Below are positions 57,670-64,000 of a stretch of DNA of 64,000 bases, in pieces (the first letter of the stretch is position 1; each line of letters begins with the position of its first letter). The stretch lies in contig NZ_JACHVS010000001.1 of assembly GCF_014190875.1 (NCBI RefSeq), positions 2,356,001-2,420,000 of the forward strand. Reading direction: 5' to 3'. The translations under genes were made by a program, and so were the position numbers. The DNA is from Paeniglutamicibacter cryotolerans (GTDB lineage Bacteria; Actinomycetota; Actinomycetes; Actinomycetales; Micrococcaceae). The notes beneath the pieces were generated by a model, which searched no databases, was not told the DNA's origin, and worked only from the letters and a program-made list of their open reading frames with translations.

Positions 57670-58482
57670 ATGAGCCGCATACCCCCACCCAGCGACGCCT
57701 CCTCACCCGCGCCCCCGGCGATCGGAGCCCGCCCCTCGGCGCGCACGGCGCTGGCCATCGAGCTGCTGCTGGTCCTGGGGCTGTCGCTGGGCCAGTCCGG
57801 CGTCTATTCGATCGTGAGCCTGATCAACAAGCTCACCTTGGGGCCGCTCTCGGGCCAGACCACGGCGTTGAACACCCCGCTCAGCCCGCGCCCCGGATTC
57901 GACCTGACCTACCAGCTGCTGGACATCTTCTTCGACCTGGTCCCGGTAGCTTTGGTGTTCTACCTGCTGTGGCGGCTGCCCGGCGGGAACCCGTTCCGGC
58001 GCCTGGGCTTCGATCGGCGCCGGCCCGGGCGCGATGCCGGCTGGGGGGCCGGGCTGTTCGTGGCCATGGGGCTGGGCACGCTCGGGGTCTACGCACTGGG
58101 CCGGACCCTGGGGCTGACCACGATCCTGGTCCCGGCGGCGCTGGATCCGTACTGGTGGACGATCCCGGTGCTGGTGCTTTCCGGGATCCGCCATGGCATC
58201 CTCGAGGAAGTCATCGTGGTGGGCTATCTTTTCGAGCGGCTGCGGGCCCTGGGCTGGGGCCGCTGGCAGATCCTGCTTTCCAGCGCCCTGCTGCGCGGCA
58301 GCTACCACCTCTACCAAGGGATCGGACCGTTCTTCGGCAACGTGGCCATGGGGCTGGTCTTTGGCTGGTTCTATGAAAAGAAAGGCCGGGTCATGCCGCT
58401 GGTCATTGCGCACGCGCTGCTGGATGTCACCGGCTTTGTCGGCTTTGCGTTGATTAGCGGGTTCGTCGGCTTCGGGAAGTAA
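57670..58482 (+). CDS. CPBP-family intramembrane metalloprotease
   Basis: 270 residues from ATG 57670. About six to eight hydrophobic segments. The glutamate pair is in ILEEVIVVGYLFERL, followed by a first His (GSYHLYQG) and the C-terminal HALLDV. The Arg often found in EExxxR is Val here. The family contains CAAX proteases and bacteriocin-immunity-type proteins; substrate unknown. Confidence 0.82.
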   Translation: MSRIPPPSDASSPAPPAIGARPSARTALAIELLLVLGLSLGQSGVYSIVSLINKLTLGPLSGQTTALNTPLSPRPGFDLTYQLLDIFFDLVPVALVFYLLWRLPGGNPFRRLGFDRRRPGRDAGWGAGLFVAMGLGTLGVYALGRTLGLTTILVPAALDPYWWTIPVLVLSGIRHGILEEVIVVGYLFERLRALGWGRWQILLSSALLRGSYHLYQGIGPFFGNVAMGLVFGWFYEKKGRVMPLVIAHALLDVTGFVGFALISGFVGFGK

Positions 58483-59180
58483 ACGGTTCGTCGGACTGCC
58501 ACTGCACGGCGCGTCGCCGCGATGCGGTTCAAGCCGTGGCTGCCTCGAAAACCTGATGCAGGAGTCCTCCTGGTGTGATGCCCAAGCGGACAGCTGCCTT
58601 CCGGGCGTGATGGCATCAGCCATCCTCCGGGAAGACGGCCGCCAGCGTCCTCGGAGGTTCCTGCCACACATCCACCTGCCTCAGGTGATCTGTCCGCGCG
58701 GGTCCCGAAGGTTCCTGCTGCCGCGCGACGCGGTGGGTTTCCTTTACTCTCGCGTCAGCGTCGGGGCCAAACGGGGGACGGGGAATGACCAGAGGAAGAC
58801 CGGCACGATGCCTTTTCCGGTGCAGCGGAAGCTTCCGGGTTACTCCGCAACGACATCCACGGTCCTGAACCGGCTGGAATATCGGCCGTGGTGGACTCGC
58901 CGGGCAGCAAAGCCCTGGTCGACCGGCAGGTCAACGGCTTCATGGGGTTTCAGGGGCAGGCAAGGGGCTCGCCGGACGAGGACGCCGTAGATGCCGTGGC
59001 GGGCTGCTGCTTCCGATAGCTTGGTGCCCCAAGCCCCGCTGTTGCCGGCATTCTTGTTTCCCGCATGATTGGATCCGATGGATCCCCGATGGCTGCCCGG
59101 ACGAAGGATGCCCGGTGCCTGTGTGCAGATCGCTGTCATTTGTGCCAAGAACCCGGCAATGCGGTCCGAGGAGGGCACCG
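58483..59180. other. intergenic region without a recognisable gene
   Basis: About 700 bp between the CPBP gene and the convergent DUF1254 gene. Frames of up to about 145 codons lack domains, ribosome-binding sites and natural composition. Probably decayed or noncoding DNA. Confidence 0.5.
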
Positions 59181-59837
59181 TTACCGTTCGAGCGGTTCGA
59201 GCCGGATTTGCTTCGCCAGCGCGTAAGCGGCCGGAAGATCGGCGTCGCTCTCGACGAAGACTCGGCCGATGACAAGCGCCGACTCGGTCGGCGCTGCTAT
59301 GTGGTTCATGCCTGGGGGCATCGTGCCCCTCCAGCCCGGTCCACTGAGTACGTAGTCGCCGGCGCCCGTTCCCGTCGTGCGTGTGCCGACGTAGGCAAAA
59401 TTTGCACTGTCCGAGGGTCCAGTAAATTGCACGCTGTAGTAGCGGCCATCCATGTCAGGAGTATGCAGGATTTGAGGGCCTTTCCTCAGGTCGAGCCAGC
59501 CACCGATATAGAGCAGGTCGGTGGACCCGGTTGCCATCAAGCCCACGCCCGGGGCCGTGGGCGAAGCAGTCTCGGGCACCGCGTACAGGGTGTTGACGGG
59601 GATCGGACCGCCACCGAACCCCCTTTTGAGGAGGGCCCTTTTATAGCCGCTAACGATCATGCGCGGCCAGAAGTAAATGAAGGCCGGGACGCCGAGCGCC
59701 CACACGAGGACCGCAGCCACCGCGAGGGGCATGAGCTCGCTCCATCCGAGCGAAATCCGCCGGTAAATCACCCAGGCGAAAATCGCCAAGACCAGCAGTG
59801 TCAGGGGAGCTCCATATTTCAAAATAAGGTGATTCAT
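59181..59837 (-). CDS. DUF1254-like protein with two N-terminal membrane helices
   Basis: 218 residues. Two hydrophobic helices (about 5-25 and 36-56), then a domain resembling DUF1254 (VPVNTLYAV-like region, YIGGWLDLRKGPQIL, MDGRYYSVQFTGPSDSANFAYVGTRTTG). In most organisms DUF1254 and DUF1214 are joined in one polypeptide; here they are separate coupled genes (4-nt overlap). Biochemical role unknown. Confidence 0.7.
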   Translation of the reverse strand: MNHLILKYGAPLTLLVLAIFAWVIYRRISLGWSELMPLAVAAVLVWALGVPAFIYFWPRMIVSGYKRALLKRGFGGGPIPVNTLYAVPETASPTAPGVGLMATGSTDLLYIGGWLDLRKGPQILHTPDMDGRYYSVQFTGPSDSANFAYVGTRTTGTGAGDYVLSGPGWRGTMPPGMNHIAAPTESALVIGRVFVESDADLPAAYALAKQIRLEPLER

Positions 59838-60442
59838 CGTTGCTGTGCCCTCACTGCCGGGGGCGGGCTGTAGCTGCCATCTAGAATTGCCGGGCCGGGC
59901 AGGTAGACCCGAAGCATCAGCTTGAAGGTTCCGGCTGGGATCGGGAGCCAGTTCTGTTCGTGTTCCTTCGGCGCCGACTGCTGGAGATAAATATCTGTTG
60001 AGCCGTCGGCATTCCCTAAAAGGTGGGACCGGTCGCTCACATCAGGGCGGGGGGACGCGCCGGAGACCATGTATCCGACGATATCGGTCGGAGTCAGGGA
60101 CCAGAAGGCATCATGTGGCGGGAATTGGCGGGCCGGAATATGGATGACGTACTCAAATTTTCCGTTGAGCTTGAGCCCGGATCCATCCACTGTGGCGACC
60201 CAATAGGCAGCCTCTTCAAGAACATTCACGACAGGTAAGGCTTTAGCGCATGCGGCCCGCACGAGGATCCCATTTTCGGGCTTGCCGCAAAGTGGAATGG
60301 AACTCCAGCCGTTGACTGTCGTGGTGATGTTTCTGGCTGCTGCATTCAAGATAAAAATCGTCGTCAAGAAGGCGCAAAAGGCCCCGATGATCACGCCTTG
60401 TACAACGCCAGATTGTGCGATCCAAGCCAGCACATTCGTCAT
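59834..60442 (-). CDS. DUF1214-like protein with N-terminal membrane helix
   Basis: 202 residues. One hydrophobic helix (about 11-32), then a DUF1214-like domain (YVIHIPARQFPPHDAFWSLTPTD and YLQQSAPKEHEQNWLPIPAG, ending FKLMLRVYLPGPAILDGSY). First gene of a two-gene unit with the DUF1254-like gene. The composition is less GC-rich than in neighbouring genes. Confidence 0.75.
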   Translation of the reverse strand: MTNVLAWIAQSGVVQGVIIGAFCAFLTTIFILNAAARNITTTVNGWSSIPLCGKPENGILVRAACAKALPVVNVLEEAAYWVATVDGSGLKLNGKFEYVIHIPARQFPPHDAFWSLTPTDIVGYMVSGASPRPDVSDRSHLLGNADGSTDIYLQQSAPKEHEQNWLPIPAGTFKLMLRVYLPGPAILDGSYSPPPAVRAQQR

Positions 60443-60668
60443 GACCGAACACTAACATCGTTCACATCGGTGATCGAGTACTAACTTCGCTCAGCTGCAG
60501 CCCGTGGCCCCGTAGCCAAGCGTGCTCGGTTCCGGTCAGCACGGCCAGGGCGGATGGGCCGCTGAAGGCAAAAGCCCGCCGGGCTCTTCGCCAAGCGATG
60601 CCAGGCAACTGGAGTGACGGACTGGGCGATCCTGAAGGGACCCCGTAACGGAGCGCGGAACAAAGTAG

Positions 60669-60702
60669 GGGGCTGCCCACGCGCAATGGCGTGGGCAGCC
60701 CC
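60669..60702. terminator. terminator after the glyoxalase-like gene
   Basis: Perfect 14-bp stem (60669-60682 with 60689-60702) with a 6-nt loop, 20 bp beyond the minus-strand stop at 60722. The remaining DNA from 60443 to 60668 shows no gene. Confidence 0.8.
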
Positions 60703-60721
60703 TTGTTGCGTAATGGAATGC

Positions 60722-61366
60722 CTAGAGCGTGACCGGACCGGACGGGGTGTCGAAGGTGACCGAGAGGATGCCCGGCGTGCCGCTGGGGGCCTGCCAATCG
60801 ACCTCGACGTTGCCGAGCGGTGACTGCTCGGGAGAGCCGAGCCATTCACGGACGCGGTCGCGGGAACCGGCGATGCTGATCGCCGAGATGCTTCCCTTGC
60901 CGGCCAGGGCCTTGGAGGGGTGCAGGTCGGCCGTTCCGTCGTCCCAGCGCAGCATGTAGGGAACCTGCGGGTCGGCAATCAGCCCGTGGATGCCGATCTG
61001 GCGCCACGTCAGTTCCTGTCCATCGGGGAACTTGCGGTTGCCGGGGACCGACTCGCGGCCCAAGCGTTCCTCGAACGGGGCCAGGTCGTCAACGGCGACG
61101 CACCAGCCCATCCAGCCCCCGCCCATTTCGGAGCGGGCGCGAACGGCCTGCCCGAACGGCGCCTTGTCGGACGCCGGGTGGTTCAGGACTTCGACCACTT
61201 CCAGGTACTGATCATTCTGCAGCGGGAAAATCACGTTGCGCGTACCAAAGCGCGGGTGTATGCCACCTTTCACAGAATCAAGTCCAAGGGTCTCGCCGAT
61301 CCGGGCAGCGGTCGCTGCCAGTCCGTCGGGCCCACAAGCATAAGAAACATGGTCAAGCCTCATCAT
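60722..61366 (-). CDS. glyoxalase-like (VOC, Glyoxalase_3) domain protein
   Basis: 214 residues. Starts MMRLDHVSYACGPDGL, the usual entry of a VOC beta-alpha-beta module, with LEVVEVLNHPASDKAPFG and GWMGWCVAVDDL matching Glyoxalase_3 proteins. Substrate unknown. A DtxR-like palindrome lies 37 bp upstream. Confidence 0.82.
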   Translation of the reverse strand: MMRLDHVSYACGPDGLAATAARIGETLGLDSVKGGIHPRFGTRNVIFPLQNDQYLEVVEVLNHPASDKAPFGQAVRARSEMGGGWMGWCVAVDDLAPFEERLGRESVPGNRKFPDGQELTWRQIGIHGLIADPQVPYMLRWDDGTADLHPSKALAGKGSISAISIAGSRDRVREWLGSPEQSPLGNVEVDWQAPSGTPGILSVTFDTPSGPVTL

Positions 61367-61402
61367 GTGCCCATGATTGCACTTTGTGATCCAGCTCTCG
61401 AC

Positions 61403-61417
61403 TTAGGTTTGCCTAAC
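61403..61417. promoter_or_regulatory. DtxR/IdeR-like iron box
   Basis: TTAGGTTTGCCTAAC matches the first 15 positions of the DtxR consensus (TTAGGTTAGCCTAACCTAA) except one; the last four positions do not match. TTAGG/CCTAA arms are perfect. It lies between the glyoxalase-like gene and the metYX riboswitch. Confidence 0.4.
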
Positions 61418-61522
61418 TGGCGAACGAGCTGCCCGGGGTGAATGAGGTCGACACGTCAAATGCCTGTCATATTTCCCCGCGGCTTGCGTGTCGGCGCTTT
61501 TCTGGGCCAGACTATCCTCCAA

Positions 61523-61645
61523 GGTCATGAGTTCCAGCGACAAGCCCCGGCTCGTTGGACGGCAACCCTCCACCGCGGTGGGGTGCCCCGGGTGAAGACC
61601 AGGCCCCGCGTCACACAGGCGCGGGACAAGCGCGGGTCATGCACC
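61523..61645 (+). ncRNA. SAM-IV-type riboswitch upstream of metYX
   Basis: The stretch from GGTCATGAG (61523) through CAAGCCCCGGCT, GGCAACCCTCC, GCGGTGGGGTGCCCCGGG and GAAGACC matches the actinobacterial SAM-I/SAM-IV core. P1 pairs GGTC with GACC, followed by the 3' hairpin CCCGCG/CGCGGG and the downstream GCGCGGGTCATG element used for the SAM-IV pseudoknot. High SAM should switch off metY and metX. Confidence 0.9.
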
Positions 61646-61725
61646 CTGGAACGCAAATGTGGAGGTCTCCGACTTTCCGCAGGGCTTCCACGGACATACC
61701 CCATGACACCCAAGGGGTACAGCAC

Positions 61726-63069
61726 ATGTCCAATAACTGGTCCTTCGAAACCCGGCAGATCCACGTCGGCCAGGAGCCGGATGCCGCCACCGGCGCCCGC
61801 GCGTTGCCGATCTACCAGACCACTGCCTTCGTCTTCCCGAGCGCGGAGAACGCGGCGGCGCGCTTCGCCCTGCAGACGCTGGAACCGATCTACACCCGCA
61901 TCGGCAACCCGACCCAGGAAGCCGTCGAGCAGCGCATCGCCTCCCTCGAGGGCGGTGTCGGGGCCCTGTTGCTGGCCTCCGGACAGTCGGCTGCCGCCTT
62001 CTCCATCATGAACATCGCCGAGGCCGGGGACCACATCGTGGCCAGCCCCAGCCTCTACGGCGGAACCCAGAACCTGCTCAAGCACACGCTGCGCAAGTTC
62101 GGCCTCCAGGTCACCTTCGTCTCTGATCCGGATGACCTCGACGCATGGAAGGCTGCCGTGCGGCCAAACACCAAGGCGTTCTTCGCTGAGGTCGTCTCCA
62201 ACCCGCGCCAGGACGTGCTGGACATCGAGGGCGTCAGCGGGATCGCCCACGAGGCCGGTGTGCCGCTGATCGTCGACAACACCCTCGCCACCCCGTTCCT
62301 GGTCCGCCCGATCGAGTGGGGTGCCGATATCGTGATCCACTCGGCCACGAAGTACCTCGGCGGCCATGGCACGGCGATGGCCGGTGTCATCGTGGATTCG
62401 GGCAACTTCGACTTCGCCGCCGACCCGGAGCGCTTCCCTGGACTGAACACCCCGGACGAGTCCTACAATGGGCTGGTCTTCGCCCGCGACCTGGGTGTCA
62501 ACGGCGTGCTCGGCGCCAACCTGGCCTACGTGCTCAAGGCCCGCGTGCAGTTGCTGCGCGACTTCGGTGCGGCGGTCTCCCCGTTCAACGCCTTCCTGAT
62601 CGCCCAGGGCCTGGAAACGCTGTCGTTGCGGATGGAGCGCCACGTCTCCAACGCGGTGGCGGTGGCCACCTGGCTCGAATCCCACCCGCAGGTCAGTGGC
62701 GTGAAGTATGCCGGGCTGCCCTCCAGCCCGTGGTTCGAGCGCGGCGCCAAATACAGCTCCAAGGGCATCGGCGCCATCGTCTCGTTCGAGATCAACGGCG
62801 ACCTGGCTGCCGGCCAGGGGTTCGTCGACGCGCTGGAACTGCACTCGCACGTGGCGAACCTCGGCGACGTGCGCTCGCTGGTGGTGCACCCGGCCTCGAC
62901 CACCCACTCCCAGCTCACCGCGGAGGAGCAGTTGGCGGCCGGTGTCACCCCGGGCCTGGTGCGCCTCTCCGTGGGCATCGAGCACATCGATGACATCATC
63001 GCCGACCTTGACGCCGGATTCCGCGCCGTGGCCTCCCTGGGCCGGACGGAACTCCAGGGCGCCCTGTGA
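61726..63069 (+). CDS. metY: O-acetylhomoserine sulfhydrylase (aminocarboxypropyltransferase)
   Basis: 447 residues starting MSNNWSFETRQIHVGQE. PLP enzyme joining O-acetylhomoserine with sulfide to homocysteine. PLP lysine in HSATKYLGGHGTAM; LYGGTQNL and VVSNPRQDVLDI are typical of the long MetY class. CAAGGGG at 61711 precedes the ATG. Under the SAM riboswitch and overlapping metX (GTGA). Confidence 0.95.
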   Translation: MSNNWSFETRQIHVGQEPDAATGARALPIYQTTAFVFPSAENAAARFALQTLEPIYTRIGNPTQEAVEQRIASLEGGVGALLLASGQSAAAFSIMNIAEAGDHIVASPSLYGGTQNLLKHTLRKFGLQVTFVSDPDDLDAWKAAVRPNTKAFFAEVVSNPRQDVLDIEGVSGIAHEAGVPLIVDNTLATPFLVRPIEWGADIVIHSATKYLGGHGTAMAGVIVDSGNFDFAADPERFPGLNTPDESYNGLVFARDLGVNGVLGANLAYVLKARVQLLRDFGAAVSPFNAFLIAQGLETLSLRMERHVSNAVAVATWLESHPQVSGVKYAGLPSSPWFERGAKYSSKGIGAIVSFEINGDLAAGQGFVDALELHSHVANLGDVRSLVVHPASTTHSQLTAEEQLAAGVTPGLVRLSVGIEHIDDIIADLDAGFRAVASLGRTELQGAL

Positions 63070-64000
63070 GCATAGAGTCCGACGTGTCAGCCCAGGAAGC
63101 GCAGTGGTCCGAGTTCGTCGGCAATCATGCCGGCGACGGGATCCTGCACGCCCTGCGCACCGGACCGTATTCATTTGAGACCGGCGGCTTCCTGCCCGAG
63201 GTCGTCATCGGCTACGAAACGTGGGGAACCCTGGACGAGCAGGGGTCCAACGCCGTCCTGATCCAGCATGCGCTGACCGGAGACTCCCACGTCTCCAGCG
63301 GCGATTCGGCAGAGGCCGGCTGGTGGGAGGGCTTCGTGGGCCCGGGCAAGACGGTGGACACCGAGCGGTTCTTCGTGGTCTGCGTGAACATGCTCGGCGG
63401 CTGCTACGGCAGCTCCGGACCATCCAGCCTGGACCCGGAGGGCGTGCCCTGGGGCTCGCGTTTCCCGTTCACCACCGTCAAGGACTCGGTGCGGATCGAG
63501 GCCCGACTGGCAGATGAGCTGGGCGTCGATGTCTGGCATACCGTGCTGGGCGGCTCCATGGGCGGGGCCCGGGCCCTTGAGTGGGCCGTCGAATTCCCGC
63601 AGCGGGTCGAACGTGCCGTGGTGGTGGCCGCCACCACGGCGTCCTCCGCCGAACAGATAGCCTTTGCCCAGGCCCAATGCGCGGCGATCCGGCTGGATCC
63701 GGCGTTCGCCGACGGCGACTACTACGCCGCGCAGGCCCCGGGGCCCGTCGCCGGGCTGGGCATTGCCCGGCGCATCGCGCACATCACCTACCGTTCCGAG
63801 CCCGAAATGGAGGTGCGCTTCGGCCGCGCACACCAGCTCGGGGAGAATCCCCTGGGGTCGCCGGCGCGCGATCGCGGACGTTACCAGGTGGAAAGCTATC
63901 TGGACCACCAGGCCTCCAAACTGGTGTCGCGGTTCGATGCGAACAGCTACCTGGTACTCACCGAGGCGCTGATGAGCCACGATGTGGGCCGCGGCTACGG
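63066..64000 (+). CDS. metX: homoserine O-acetyltransferase, 3' end outside the window
   Basis: GTG 63066 overlaps the metY stop. Visible 311 residues of an alpha/beta hydrolase: LIQHALTGDSHVSS (oxyanion region), MLGGCYGSSGPSS and the nucleophile elbow GGSMGGARALEW. Makes O-acetylhomoserine, the MetY substrate. The frame is open at the window end; the catalytic Asp and His should follow. Confidence 0.95.
   Translation, partial: MSIESDVSAQEAQWSEFVGNHAGDGILHALRTGPYSFETGGFLPEVVIGYETWGTLDEQGSNAVLIQHALTGDSHVSSGDSAEAGWWEGFVGPGKTVDTERFFVVCVNMLGGCYGSSGPSSLDPEGVPWGSRFPFTTVKDSVRIEARLADELGVDVWHTVLGGSMGGARALEWAVEFPQRVERAVVVAATTASSAEQIAFAQAQCAAIRLDPAFADGDYYAAQAPGPVAGLGIARRIAHITYRSEPEMEVRFGRAHQLGENPLGSPARDRGRYQVESYLDHQASKLVSRFDANSYLVLTEALMSHDVGRGY

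Noticed and set aside
58556..58990. 145-codon plus-strand frame in the gap before the DUF1254-like gene
   Set aside because: No recognisable domain, composition unlike real proteins here, and no start signal.

Overview
The window is a high-GC chromosomal segment of an actinobacterium, most likely Micrococcaceae of the Arthrobacter/Paeniglutamicibacter type. The reasons are the strong GC bias, frequent GTG starts, ATGA/GTGA operon overlaps, several promoters whose -10 box lies 6-7 nt before the start codon (leaderless pattern), a SAM-IV-type riboswitch before metYX, a DUF222/HNH endonuclease gene, and a kinase/phosphatase/FHA cassette next to DUF58 and transglutaminase-like genes. Family assignments were made by reading motifs; no database search was run.

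Layout. 1-9.3 kb: one dense plus-strand operon: DUF58 (cut by the window edge), TgpA-like membrane transglutaminase-fold protein whose catalytic Cys is Asp, RDD-FHA protein, PP2C phosphatase, FHA protein, Ser/Thr kinase, and a degenerate-FHA protein. 9.4-14.2 kb: ligA, an inositol-monophosphatase-family gene and gadB, the last behind a structured leader with a possible leaderless upstream ORF. 14.3-22 kb, minus strand: an amino-sugar uptake and use operon read as ROK repressor, sugar-binding lipoprotein, two permeases, GH3 beta-N-acetylhexosaminidase, ROK kinase, nagB. 22.2-27 kb: a GNAT gene, then a two-gene island of less biased composition (glutamate-synthase-like FMN protein and PoxB-like ThDP enzyme) flanked by empty DNA. 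27.2-31.4 kb: a maltokinase-cap-like gene and gatCAB. 31.5-35 kb: HNH endonuclease, a frameshifted aminoglycoside-phosphotransferase-like gene, a small membrane protein. 35.1-38.5 kb: LysR regulator divergent from tdh-kbl (threonine to glycine). 38.5-42.7 kb: GH38 alpha-mannosidase divergent from a BadF-type sugar kinase.

43.0-45.6 kb holds two unrelated insertion sequences arranged TAA-IS-TAA-IS-TAA. The second truncates a surface protein (leucine-rich repeats plus Ig-like domain) that also carries a frameshift and has no start codon. 47.1-57.0 kb is a complete histidine-utilisation region: hutH-hutD on the minus strand, and divergently an IclR regulator, hutU, a YjiH-type membrane protein, an M20 amidohydrolase, hutF and hutI. 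A recognisable HutG is absent, and the M20 enzyme probably takes its place. 57-64 kb: thiol peroxidase, CPBP protease, a split DUF1214/DUF1254 pair, a glyoxalase-like gene with a DtxR-like box upstream, and the SAM riboswitch with metY and metX (metX cut by the window end).

Most of the window is ordinary metabolism. The parts most worth a second look are the hut operon with its HutG substitute and short HutF, the phospho-signalling cassette with a non-catalytic transglutaminase, the gltB-like/poxB island, the gadB leader, and the tandem IS insertion. No tRNA, rRNA or CRISPR array was seen.
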